From an uncultured Pelagibacteraceae bacterium (GTDB lineage Bacteria > Pseudomonadota > Alphaproteobacteria > Pelagibacterales > Pelagibacteraceae), in the NCBI GenBank assembly GCA_902594705.1, contig CACJNI010000004.1, positions 1 through 64,000 of the forward strand: 64,000 bases of DNA, given 5' to 3'. A program made the position numbers and the translations under genes. Position 1 is the first letter of the stretch, and every line of letters starts with the position of its first letter. Positions 8,720-17,511 of the stretch are shown here, piece after piece. Below the pieces are notes generated by a model, which worked only from the letters and a program-made list of their open reading frames with translations, was not told the DNA's origin and ran no database searches.

Positions 8720-11714
8720 TTAGTCTTTTATTCTCCTTATCTAAAAAAATTGTGTCAGAAACGGTCACATTAATATTTTTGTTTTCCATTGGAATAATTA
8801 ACTTTTGACCTTTCATTGTTTTACCACTTCTAACTACAGCCAAGGCAATTGATTTATTTAGGTTTGGACTAAAATAGCTGGAAGTTACATGTCCTAGCAT
8901 ATCTATAGGCTTTGATTTAACGTTTGAAACAATTTGAGCACCTTCTTCCAAAATTTCTTTTGGATCATCTGTTAGTAGTCCTACCAATTGCTTTCTATCT
9001 TCTCTAACAGTATCACTTCTATATAATGATCTTTTACCAATAAAATCAAATTTCTTTTTACTTACAATCCAATCCATCTGTAGGTCAGAGGGAGTCATTG
9101 TGCCATCTGTATCTTGTCCAACAATAATGAAACCTTTTTCAGCTCTAAGTAAGTGCATTGTTTCGGTACCATAAGGTGTCAAATTAAACTCTTTCCCAGC
9201 TTCTATACACATTTTCCATAATGAATGTCCATATTTTGACTCTATGTTAATTTCATAGCTCTGTTCACCCGTAAAACTTATTCTCATTATTCTACAATTT
9301 ATATTTTCAAGTTTATCTTCTTTAAATGACATATGAGGAAAGTTTTCATCACTTAAATCCAAATTTGGAAAAAGTTTGTTAAGAATTTTTTTTGAATTTG
9401 GACCACAAATACTTGCTGTAGAATAATGATCTGTCACTGATGTTAAATAAACATCTAACTCTGGCCACTCCGTTTGTAAATAATCCTCAAGTTTGCTTAA
9501 TACATTTGCAGCTCCCCCAGTGGTGGTTGTCATTAGGTAATGATTTTCAGATATTCTTGTAGTAACACCGTCGTCATAAACCATACCATCCTCGTTTAGC
9601 ATAAGCCCGTATCTACATTTTCCGATTGCAAGTTTTGACCAAGCATTTGTGTAAACTCGATTTAAAAATTCTGATGCATCTGATCCTTGGATATCAATTT
9701 TTCCGAGAGTTGATGCATCTAAGATACCCGCACTATCACGTGCGGCTTTACTTTCTCTTTGAACAGCATCATGCATATTTTCTCCATTTTTTGGATAGTA
9801 CCAAGGTCTTTTCCACTGACCAACATTTTCAAATTCTGCATTATTTTTTACATGCCATTCATGCATAGATGTTTTTCTTACTACTTCAAAAAATTTTCCA
9901 ACATTTCTCCCAACTAGTGTTCCGAAGGTTAAAGGTGTGAATGGTGGTCTAAATGTAGTTGTTCCTAATGTACCCATTTTTACACCAGCTGTATCAGCTA
10001 TAATCCCAAGTGCGTGCATATTAGATAATTTTCCCTGATCTGTTGCCATACCAGTCGTTGTATATCTTTTTACATGTTCAATTGATCTAAAGCCTTCTTT
10101 TAAGGCTAATTTAATATCTTTTGCAGTTGAGTCATTTTGAAAATCTATAAAGCATTTTGTTTTACCTAAAGGTATTTTATTTGGTAAAAGCCATATATTT
10201 CTTTTATCATTTTCTTTAGAGCAAATAATATTTGTATCCTGGTAATCTTGATTATCTATATCTAAGAATTTATTAATTTTATTGACTGTTTTATCTATAA
10301 TATTTTCTAAATCAAAATCTCCATTGCATGAACCAACGGAAATTTGATCTTCACTATTTTCTTTTGGTAAAAATACTTGGTCTTCATCTCTAAAATCTAA
10401 TTTACCTCCAGATTGAGTATGCATATGCACCATAGGTGTCCATCCACCACTCATTCCTAAACAGTCACAACTTAATTTAATTTTATTACCTACAGTTGTA
10501 TTTCCATCTTCCGATAGTTTCATGATTTCTAATGAATTTATTTTTCTGTATCCAAAAGTATTTGTTACAACATGATTGAAGTAGATTTTTATTCCTAGAC
10601 TTTCAGCTTGTTTGATTAATTCAGAACTAGCAGATTTTCTTAGATCAACAATTATATTCTTTATACCTTTTTTATGAAGTGAAATTGAAGTTTCGTATGC
10701 ACTATCATTATTTGTAAATAATATTATATTTTCTCCACAGGTAACGCCGTAATAATCCAAATATTTGTTTATAGAATTAGATAATAATATTCCTGGTCTA
10801 TCATTATTATTGAATACAAGTGGTCTTTCAATTGATCCAGTTGCAATTACAACTTTTTTTGCTCTTATTTTCCATAATCGTTGTCTAATCTTATTTTCCT
10901 TTTTTTCCTCTGGTAAATGATCTGTTAAATTTTCTTTAGCTAAAAGAAAATTGTATCCATGATAAGCTGCAATACTTGTTCTTGTCTTAATTGATAAATT
11001 ACTTAATTTTTTAATTTCTTGAATTTCATTTTTTAACCATTCGCTTGATAATTTATCATCAATCTTAATAGACTCATTATTTTGATAAATTGTAGAACCA
11101 CCTAGTATTTTTTTGTCATCTACTAATAAAGTTTTAAAATTATTTTTTGCAGCCATTTTTGCAGCAATAATACCTGAAACTCCACCACCAATAACCAATA
11201 CATCGTAGTGAACATATTTGTGATCATAGATATCAGGATCTGGTTCTGTAGGAGATTTTCCCAAACCTGCAGATAATCGTATTAATGGTTCATATACTTT
11301 TTTCCAAAAACTCTTTGGCCACATAAATGTTTTATAATAAAAGCCTGCAGGAATTAACGGTGATATAAAATTATTAATACCCCCAATGTCAAATTTTACG
11401 TTAGGCCAGCAATTTTGAGAACTTGCTTCTAATCCTTCATACAATTCTAACTCAGTTGCTCTTACATTTGGTTCTGTTAGGTCTTTTTTACTACCAATTT
11501 GACAAATTGCATTAGGCTCTTCTGCTCCACAAGAAACTATACCCCTTGGTCTGTGATATTTAAAACTTCTACCGACTAAATGAATACCATTTGCCAAAAG
11601 TGCAGATGCCAAGGTATCACCCTCATATCCAAAGTAAGTCTTGCCATCATATTTAAATGAAACTCTCTTAGTTTCATCAATATATTCGGTTTTATGAATT
11701 CTATAATTGGGCAT
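8712..11714 (-). CDS. soxA: Sarcosine oxidase alpha subunit
   Basis: A 1000-residue alpha subunit, normal length. The N-terminal ferredoxin-like domain contains RPRGIVSCGAEEPNAICQIG. A Rossmann NAD-binding domain carries VIGGGVSGIIAA (about residue 173) and VIATGSIERP. The C-terminal 400 residues are a GcvT-like tetrahydrofolate-binding domain (RESKAARDSAGILDAS, RAEKGFIIVGQDTDG). The enzyme oxidises sarcosine to glycine, passing the methyl carbon to tetrahydrofolate as 5,10-methylene-THF and making H2O2. Translationally coupled to soxD (1-base overlap) and soxG. Confidence 0.97.
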   Translation of the reverse strand: MPNYRIHKTEYIDETKRVSFKYDGKTYFGYEGDTLASALLANGIHLVGRSFKYHRPRGIVSCGAEEPNAICQIGSKKDLTEPNVRATELELYEGLEASSQNCWPNVKFDIGGINNFISPLIPAGFYYKTFMWPKSFWKKVYEPLIRLSAGLGKSPTEPDPDIYDHKYVHYDVLVIGGGVSGIIAAKMAAKNNFKTLLVDDKKILGGSTIYQNNESIKIDDKLSSEWLKNEIQEIKKLSNLSIKTRTSIAAYHGYNFLLAKENLTDHLPEEKKENKIRQRLWKIRAKKVVIATGSIERPLVFNNNDRPGILLSNSINKYLDYYGVTCGENIILFTNNDSAYETSISLHKKGIKNIIVDLRKSASSELIKQAESLGIKIYFNHVVTNTFGYRKINSLEIMKLSEDGNTTVGNKIKLSCDCLGMSGGWTPMVHMHTQSGGKLDFRDEDQVFLPKENSEDQISVGSCNGDFDLENIIDKTVNKINKFLDIDNQDYQDTNIICSKENDKRNIWLLPNKIPLGKTKCFIDFQNDSTAKDIKLALKEGFRSIEHVKRYTTTGMATDQGKLSNMHALGIIADTAGVKMGTLGTTTFRPPFTPLTFGTLVGRNVGKFFEVVRKTSMHEWHVKNNAEFENVGQWKRPWYYPKNGENMHDAVQRESKAARDSAGILDASTLGKIDIQGSDASEFLNRVYTNAWSKLAIGKCRYGLMLNEDGMVYDDGVTTRISENHYLMTTTTGGAANVLSKLEDYLQTEWPELDVYLTSVTDHYSTASICGPNSKKILNKLFPNLDLSDENFPHMSFKEDKLENINCRIMRISFTGEQSYEINIESKYGHSLWKMCIEAGKEFNLTPYGTETMHLLRAEKGFIIVGQDTDGTMTPSDLQMDWIVSKKKFDFIGKRSLYRSDTVREDRKQLVGLLTDDPKEILEEGAQIVSNVKSKPIDMLGHVTSSYFSPNLNKSIALAVVRSGKTMKGQKLIIPMENKNINVTVSDTIFLDKENKRLNA

Positions 11715-11995
11715 TACTTATAATTAACAGGAGGTTTTTCACCCATTTTATAAACAGATAATATTTTATCATTCGATGTGTCTCTAACGACGTTGAACCA
11801 TTTTCTGCATCCGTGAACATGATTCCATCTTTCAAATTGAATACCTTTAATATTTTTTCTCATAAATAGATATTCCGCCCATTCATCATCGCTAAGTTCA
11901 GTTGGTTGTTTTGGTCTAACTATATGAGCTTCGCCACCTGAGGAAAATTCACTTTGATCTCTCTCTCCACAAAATGGACAATTAATTAAAAACAT
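11714..11995 (-). CDS. soxD: Sarcosine oxidase delta subunit
   Basis: The small zinc-binding delta subunit, 93 residues. CPFCGERDQSEFSSGGEAH near the N-terminus and HVHGCRKWFNVVRDT near residue 70 supply the Cys/Cys/His/Cys metal ligands known in the family. YKMGEKPP closes the protein as usual. It sits 2 bp after soxB and overlaps the soxA start by one base. It has no catalytic role; it stabilises the tetramer. Confidence 0.96.
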   Translation of the reverse strand: MFLINCPFCGERDQSEFSSGGEAHIVRPKQPTELSDDEWAEYLFMRKNIKGIQFERWNHVHGCRKWFNVVRDTSNDKILSVYKMGEKPPVNYK

Positions 11996-11997
11996 TA

Positions 11998-13251
11998 CTA
12001 ATGTGCAACTGCTGCAGCACCATGTTCATCAACAAGATCACCGCTTACAAATCTATTTAAATTAAATGCTGCATTTAATTTATGTGGCTCATCATTTGCG
12101 ATTGTATGCGCAAATAAATCTCCCGATCCAGGAGTAGCTTTAAAACCACCGGTACCCCAACCACAATTAAAATATAAACCTTTTATATTAGTTTTACTTA
12201 TAATAGGACTTGCATCTGGACATATATCAACAATTCCTCCCCATTGTCTTAACATTTTCATTCTACTAAAAATAGGGTAGAGCTCTAAAATAGCTTTTAA
12301 AGTTTCCTCTACAATATTATGACTACCTCTTTGTGTATATGAAACATATGAATCTGTTCCTGCACCTATAACTAATTCGCCTTTATCCGATTGACTTACA
12401 TAAGCATGAACCGCATTTGACATTACAACGGTATCAATAATTGGTTTTACTGGCTCTGAAACTAACGCTTGTAATGGTTTACTCTCAAGAGGAAGTTTTA
12501 ATCCAGCCATATTTGCAATTACACTTGAGTGGCCTGCTGCAACAACTCCAATTTTATTAGTTTTTATAAATCCTTTAGTGGTTTCTAATCCTTCTACTCT
12601 ATCTCCATTTCTCTTTATTCCTTTAACTTCACAGTTTTGAATTATATCAACACCCATTTCGCTTGCGCCTCTTGCATAACCCCAGGCAACAGCATCATGC
12701 CTTGCAGTTCCTGCTCTTCTTTGTAACGTTCCACCTAAAACAGGGTATCTGATATCAGGTGATGTATTTATAATTGGGCAAAATTTTTTAACTTCCTCAG
12801 TATTTAACCAAACAGCATCAATTCCGTTTAGTCTATTGGCATGTGTTCTTCTTTTTAAATCTCTTACATCTTGAAGATTGTGAGCTAAATTCATTACACC
12901 TCTTTGACTGAACATCACATTGTAGTTTAGCTCTTGAGATAAATTTTCCCATAGTTTAAGCGCATGATCATATAAACCAGCACTAGCATCCCATAAATAA
13001 TTTGATCTAATGATTGTAGTGTTACGCCCTGTATTTCCACCACCAATCCAACCTTTTTCTAAGACAGCAATATTTTTTAAATTATGTTTCTTTGCTAAAT
13101 AATAAGCAGTAGCTAAACCGTGTCCGCCACCACCCACAATAATAGCATCGTATTCTTTTTTTGGCTCTGGATTTCCCCAAGCTTGTTGCCAATTCTCATG
13201 CTGTGATAAAGCATTTTTTATTAGAGAGAATACTGAATATTTGTTTTTCAT
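11998..13251 (-). CDS. soxB: Sarcosine oxidase beta subunit
   Basis: FAD-dependent subunit (417 residues) that performs sarcosine oxidation. The dinucleotide-binding motif [20 protein letters not shown] is at about residues 36-55, followed by [29 protein letters not shown] carries the histidine that in the corynebacterial homologue is the covalent FMN attachment site. [14 protein letters not shown] is the C-terminal FAD loop. First gene of the operon. Upstream, 63 bp separate it from tRNA-Ser on the other strand and hold a strong palindrome. No Shine-Dalgarno sequence is evident. Confidence 0.97.
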   Translation of the reverse strand: MKNKYSVFSLIKNALSQHENWQQAWGNPEPKKEYDAIIVGGGGHGLATAYYLAKKHNLKNIAVLEKGWIGGGNTGRNTTIIRSNYLWDASAGLYDHALKLWENLSQELNYNVMFSQRGVMNLAHNLQDVRDLKRRTHANRLNGIDAVWLNTEEVKKFCPIINTSPDIRYPVLGGTLQRRAGTARHDAVAWGYARGASEMGVDIIQNCEVKGIKRNGDRVEGLETTKGFIKTNKIGVVAAGHSSVIANMAGLKLPLESKPLQALVSEPVKPIIDTVVMSNAVHAYVSQSDKGELVIGAGTDSYVSYTQRGSHNIVEETLKAILELYPIFSRMKMLRQWGGIVDICPDASPIISKTNIKGLYFNCGWGTGGFKATPGSGDLFAHTIANDEPHKLNAAFNLNRFVSGDLVDEHGAAAVAH

Positions 13252-13266
13252 ATTTTGGAGAAATTA

Positions 13267-13299
13267 CTTGAATATGATTGAATATTCAATGATTTCAAG
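13267..13299. promoter_or_regulatory. Nested palindrome upstream of soxB, candidate operator and promoter
   Basis: The centre is a perfect 14-bp palindrome, ATTGAATATTCAAT (13277-13290). It is flanked by the outer inverted pair CTTGAA and TTCAAG, giving a 33-bp dyad. On the minus strand TTGAAA at the upstream edge, a spacer of 16-17 bp and CATATT/ATATTC read as a sigma70-like promoter for soxB, with the palindrome between the two boxes. That geometry suits a repressor or activator site; the regulator is unknown. A hairpin in the transcript is the other reading. Confidence 0.5.
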
Positions 13300-13315
13300 T
13301 TACACATATTATTGT

Positions 13316-13410
13316 GGAAGGATGGGTGAGCTGGTTTAAACCAGCGGTTTGCTAAACCGCCGTACGCTTGAAAAGGTGTACCGAGGGTTCGAATCCCTCT
13401 CCTTCCGCCA
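13316..13410 (+). tRNA. tRNA-Ser (anticodon GCT)
   Basis: Acceptor stem GGAAGGA pairs with TCCTTCC, the T-arm reads GAGGGTTCGAATCCCTC, and there is a long variable arm typical of serine tRNA. The anticodon loop in CGGTTTGCTAAACCG gives GCT, reading AGC/AGU. The discriminator G and the 3' CCA are genome-encoded. The CCA ends one base before the stop codon of the convergent slt gene. Confidence 0.97.
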
Positions 13411-15612
13411 CTAATAAAGCGGATTATTTCTAAAAAAATCCTTTAATAATATTGGTTTTTGAGACAAAATGTATCTATATACATTGTAATTCTCCATAAC
13501 TCTCTGAACATAGTTTCTGGTCTCTTTAAACTTAATAAGTTCTACCCAATCAACATAATCGATTTGTTTCTTTTGAGGATCTTTATTTATTTTTTTCCAA
13601 TACTTCACTCTTTTTGGTCCTGCATTATATGCTGCTACAGCAAAAGGGTAGGATCCATCATAATCAAGAATTAAACCTGCAATATAAAAAGATCCTAAAT
13701 TTATATTATATTCAGGACTTGTTGTTAAACGTGATTTTGAATAAGAAACTTTTGCCTGCTTAGCAACTGTCTTCGCAGTATAAGGCATCAACTGCATTAA
13801 GCCTTGTGCTCCAACTCTACTTCTTGCAGATATATCAAACTCACTTTCTTGTCTTATAATAGATAATATCAAAGCTTGTTCTGGTATTTTTCTTGATCCA
13901 ACTTTATTCGGTGTACTTATTACTGGATAATTATATTTGTTATGAAACCTTTTTTGATAAGATGCTATTTTAGAAACCTGAATAGCAAAATCAAATCTAG
14001 AGATGTCAGTTGCTAGTTTTGCTGCCAATATTTCACTCCCTGCTGAAACATTGTCATTTGCTAGAAATCTTAAAATATGTTTTGTATATTTATCTTTTTT
14101 TACTTCATCTAATAAATGTACTATTGCGACTAATTTATTTTTGTAAAAACTTTCAGCATAATTTTTATCAACTTGAGTACTTTCTGTAAGTTCAAAAGTT
14201 TTATTTGGATATATTTTCATATGAGATAATTGACCATAATACGTTGTTAGATATTTTGAACCTTCTTTAAACCATTTATCTGCTTCTTCCTTATTATTAA
14301 GTGCTAAATTCGCTCTTCCAAGCCAATAAGCACCTCTTGATAAACTAATTGGATATCCAACATTATTATAAAATTTAGTAAAATGACTTTTTGCTAAAAT
14401 TGGGTCTTTTAAGAAACTTAAAGCAATCCATCCACTCATCCATTCAGCCTCAGCTAATTCGGCACCCTCTGATAGTCCATGTTTACTTGTAATTTTATAG
14501 GCTTGCTCATATCTTTTCTTATAAATAAGTGATCTCGCAATTATTGATCTTTCAACCCACCATTTATCTGGGCGAACCATATAGTCTTTATTATTTTTGA
14601 TACTTAGTAAAATTTCTAAAGAACTATCAACTCTTCCTCTTTTCCTTCTCCATTTGAGTCTATCATAATTTAAACCTGCATCTTTTTTTAAACTTGCAGG
14701 GACATTCGAAATAGCGCTATCAACACCATAAGATCTGCTCATTAATAATTGTCTTGCTGTATATAAAAGTTGATAATCTTTAGGTAGATATCTTAACATT
14801 CTTTTAAGGTCCCAATATTTATTCTCCCAAGCTAAATAATCGGCTCTTTTAATATAATCACTACTGTTCAAATATTTTTTAAATTTCTTTCTAAAAAAAA
14901 TAAGATCATTTTTACTTAAATCTGCTGTTATAAATCCTTCTTTTATTAAATTTATGGCTGTCTCTTTATTTTCTGATAACAAAGCATCACCTAACATCAT
15001 TTTTCCAAATCCACTTAAAGGAGGGTGTTTATCGAACCACTTTATAATTTCATTTTTAGTATGATTTTTAGAATTTATTTTATGCTCTCCTAAGTAACGA
15101 ACTCTATCTATTCTTGGATAATCTTTTACTCTTTCGATAAACTGTTTATATTCTGTAAAAGTAGCCCTGTTACCGGTTGTAAGTAGATGTCTCCATTGAA
15201 TAAAATCATAAATTGATTTTGCTCTTGCTTTACTTGCGGCTTTTTTTGCATCCTTCCAATTACTTTTCTCCATAAATGAAATAGCTTGTTTTGCATATTT
15301 CAAATCTCTATCGCTATAAAATTTTTGTTTTTTAATCTTTCTTAATTTTTCTTTAACTATAAGAGGCTTATTTTTTGGAATTATTACACCATCAATTTTT
15401 TTAAATATCTCCGTTGTAGTAATTTTAATTTCATTTTGAATTTCATCTTCTTTTTCAGATGGTTTTGGTAGAGGAATGATTTCAGCTATTTTTTTTGTTG
15501 TATTTTTTTCATTTAAATCTGGTTTTTTAATAGGAAGTATAGTTTCATTTGAAAAAGCAGATTGAAACGATAAGAAATAAAGGATAATTGTTGTTAATAA
15601 TTTTAAATACAT
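13411..15612 (-). CDS. slt: Soluble lytic murein transglycosylase
   Basis: A 733-residue periplasmic muramidase-like enzyme that cleaves peptidoglycan with 1,6-anhydro product formation. It begins with a signal peptide (MYLKLLTTIILYFLSFQSAFS), then a lysine/proline-rich linker, a long alpha-helical superhelix (about residues 100-550) and a C-terminal SLT domain. The catalytic glutamate is in ILSIIRQESEFDISARS, followed by GAQGLMQLMPYTA and VAAYNAGP. Length is in the normal range. It is convergent with tRNA-Ser with no spacer. Its start is only 35 bp from the divergent dapA. Confidence 0.93.
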   Translation of the reverse strand: MYLKLLTTIILYFLSFQSAFSNETILPIKKPDLNEKNTTKKIAEIIPLPKPSEKEDEIQNEIKITTTEIFKKIDGVIIPKNKPLIVKEKLRKIKKQKFYSDRDLKYAKQAISFMEKSNWKDAKKAASKARAKSIYDFIQWRHLLTTGNRATFTEYKQFIERVKDYPRIDRVRYLGEHKINSKNHTKNEIIKWFDKHPPLSGFGKMMLGDALLSENKETAINLIKEGFITADLSKNDLIFFRKKFKKYLNSSDYIKRADYLAWENKYWDLKRMLRYLPKDYQLLYTARQLLMSRSYGVDSAISNVPASLKKDAGLNYDRLKWRRKRGRVDSSLEILLSIKNNKDYMVRPDKWWVERSIIARSLIYKKRYEQAYKITSKHGLSEGAELAEAEWMSGWIALSFLKDPILAKSHFTKFYNNVGYPISLSRGAYWLGRANLALNNKEEADKWFKEGSKYLTTYYGQLSHMKIYPNKTFELTESTQVDKNYAESFYKNKLVAIVHLLDEVKKDKYTKHILRFLANDNVSAGSEILAAKLATDISRFDFAIQVSKIASYQKRFHNKYNYPVISTPNKVGSRKIPEQALILSIIRQESEFDISARSRVGAQGLMQLMPYTAKTVAKQAKVSYSKSRLTTSPEYNINLGSFYIAGLILDYDGSYPFAVAAYNAGPKRVKYWKKINKDPQKKQIDYVDWVELIKFKETRNYVQRVMENYNVYRYILSQKPILLKDFFRNNPLY

Positions 15613-15647
15613 TTTATTAAATCAAACAACTTATGTTATAAATAATT

Positions 15648-16535
15648 ATGTTTAAAGGATCAAATGTAGCATTAATTACACCGTTTAAAGACAACAAGCT
15701 TGACGAAGAAAGTTATTTAAAAATAATAAATCATCATCTGGAAAATGGAACAAATGGGTTAGTTCCAGTTGGAACAACTGGTGAGTCACCAACATTATCA
15801 CATGATGAACATGAGAGAACAATTGAATTATGCATAAAAGAAGCTACCGGTAAACTTCCCATTATAGCTGGCACTGGATCTAATTCTACAGAAGAAGCCG
15901 TATCATTAACTAAACACGCTGAAAAAGCTGGAGCGGATGGTGCTTTAGTTGTTACACCATATTATAATAAACCTACTCAAGAGGGATTATATCAACACTA
16001 TAAATCAATAAACGATAACTGTGGAATTCCAATTATAATTTATAATATTCCAAGTCGTTCAGTAATCGATATGAGCGTTGAAACAATGGCAAGATTATAT
16101 GAACTAAAAAATATAGTTGGAGTTAAAGATGCAACTGGTGATCTAAATCGTGTTGATCAACAAAAAGAAAAAATGGGTAATGATTTCATTCAACTTACTG
16201 GAAACGATGATAATGCTTTTGAATTTAATAAACGAGGAGGAGTTGGAACAATTAGTGTTACAGCAAACGTAGCTCCTAAATTATGTTCTGAATTTCAAAA
16301 ATTATCAAAATCGTCAAATGAGGATGATTTAAAAAAAGCTCAACAACTTGATGATATGTTGCAACCATTGCATAAAAATTTATTTATAGAAAGCAATCCT
16401 TCACCAGTTAAGTATGCTGCTAAATTACTTGGTCTATGCGATGATGCTGTGAGATTACCTTTGGTAAAAATAACTGAAAATACAAAAAAGGAAGTCGAGA
16501 AAGCATTGAAAGTAGCAAAACTTATTGATGAGTGA
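15648..16535 (+). CDS. dapA: 4-hydroxy-tetrahydrodipicolinate synthase
   Basis: Condenses pyruvate with aspartate semialdehyde, the first committed step to diaminopimelate and lysine. A TIM-barrel lyase of 295 residues. The Schiff-base lysine is K160 in [10 protein letters not shown], the catalytic tyrosine is Y132 in [10 protein letters not shown], and GTTGESPTL and TPYYNKPTQ are in place. It heads the long plus-strand run. The 35-bp gap to slt contains TATAAA-like sequence that could be its -10 box. It overlaps smpB by 8 bp. Confidence 0.97.
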   Translation: MFKGSNVALITPFKDNKLDEESYLKIINHHLENGTNGLVPVGTTGESPTLSHDEHERTIELCIKEATGKLPIIAGTGSNSTEEAVSLTKHAEKAGADGALVVTPYYNKPTQEGLYQHYKSINDNCGIPIIIYNIPSRSVIDMSVETMARLYELKNIVGVKDATGDLNRVDQQKEKMGNDFIQLTGNDDNAFEFNKRGGVGTISVTANVAPKLCSEFQKLSKSSNEDDLKKAQQLDDMLQPLHKNLFIESNPSPVKYAAKLLGLCDDAVRLPLVKITENTKKEVEKALKVAKLIDE

Positions 16536-16998
16536 TAAATCTACATCTGGCATCAAGATCATTACAATAAATCGAAAAGCGTCTTTTAATTTTTTCTTTA
16601 AAGAAATCTTAGAAGCAGGAATTGTACTAAAAGGTTCTGAAATAAAATCTGTAAGAGACGGAAAAGTAAATATTGCAGAGTCATACGCAGTAGAAAAAGA
16701 AGGAGAAATTTATTTAATTAATTCACATATACCCATATATAAACAAGCAAGTTATTCAAATCACAATCCTTACTCAGAAAGAAAATTATTATTTAACAAA
16801 AAGGAAATTAACAAACTAATTGGTAAAATGAATGAGGAAGGTCTGACTTTAGTTCCAACTAAAATGTATTTCAAAAAAGGTAAAGCTAAAGTTGAAATAG
16901 CAGTTGCAAAGGGCAAAAAACAATACGATAAGCGACAAACCAAAAAAACTAAAGATTGGAACCGTGAAAAAGCGAGATATTTCAGACGCTCAAGTTAA
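16528..16998 (+). CDS. smpB: SsrA-binding protein
   Basis: Partner of tmRNA in ribosome rescue. The core reads [29 protein letters not shown], shown here as NRKASFNF and [16 protein letters not shown], with [16 protein letters not shown] and the basic C-terminal tail [15 protein letters not shown]. The ATG at 16528 gives 156 residues; a TTG one codon upstream is the alternative. It overlaps dapA and folK. The tmRNA gene itself was not seen in this window. Confidence 0.96.
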   Translation: MSDKSTSGIKIITINRKASFNFFFKEILEAGIVLKGSEIKSVRDGKVNIAESYAVEKEGEIYLINSHIPIYKQASYSNHNPYSERKLLFNKKEINKLIGKMNEEGLTLVPTKMYFKKGKAKVEIAVAKGKKQYDKRQTKKTKDWNREKARYFRRSS

Positions 16999-17491
16999 TC
17001 ATGTATATCTATCAATAGGTTCTAATTTAGGAAATAGAATACATTTTTTAGAAAAATCTAAATATTTATTGGAAACTCATGATATTAAAATTTTAAAAAA
17101 ATCTAGTTATTATGAGACTGAGTCATGGCCAGATCCTAGTTTTCCAAAATTTATTAATGCTGTATTACTGATAAAAACAAAATTAAATCAATTTGAGCTG
17201 TTTAAAATAATTAAGTCTATAGAAAAAAAATTAGGCAGAAAAATATCTCCTCAAAATCATCCAAGAAATTGTGATATTGATATATTAGACTTTAATGGAA
17301 AGATAACTAAATCAAATAAAAAATTGATCAATTTAAAGATACCGCATCCAAGAATGCATAATAGAAACTTTGTACTTTTGCCACTGTTTGAAATATGTAA
17401 GAATTGGTCTCACCCAAAATCAAAAAAAAATATAGTAAAACTCTTATCTTCTTTAAAAAAAAATAATTTAAGTAGTATTAAAGTTATCTAA
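16964..17491 (+). CDS. folK: 2-amino-4-hydroxy-6-hydroxymethyldihydropteridine pyrophosphokinase
   Basis: Transfers pyrophosphate from ATP to hydroxymethyldihydropterin in folate synthesis. [15 protein letters not shown], the ATP/pterin motif [12 protein letters not shown] and [16 protein letters not shown] identify HPPK. The frame is open from 16904, but the conserved part begins near residue 14 after a GTG at 16964 (about 175 residues). I choose that start; it overlaps smpB by 35 bp. In other alphaproteobacteria rpoZ often follows folK; here spoT follows after 20 bp. Confidence 0.88.
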   Translation: MKKRDISDAQVNHVYLSIGSNLGNRIHFLEKSKYLLETHDIKILKKSSYYETESWPDPSFPKFINAVLLIKTKLNQFELFKIIKSIEKKLGRKISPQNHPRNCDIDILDFNGKITKSNKKLINLKIPHPRMHNRNFVLLPLFEICKNWSHPKSKKNIVKLLSSLKKNNLSSIKVI

Positions 17492-17511
17492 ATAAGTGAT
17501 ATAATAAATTA

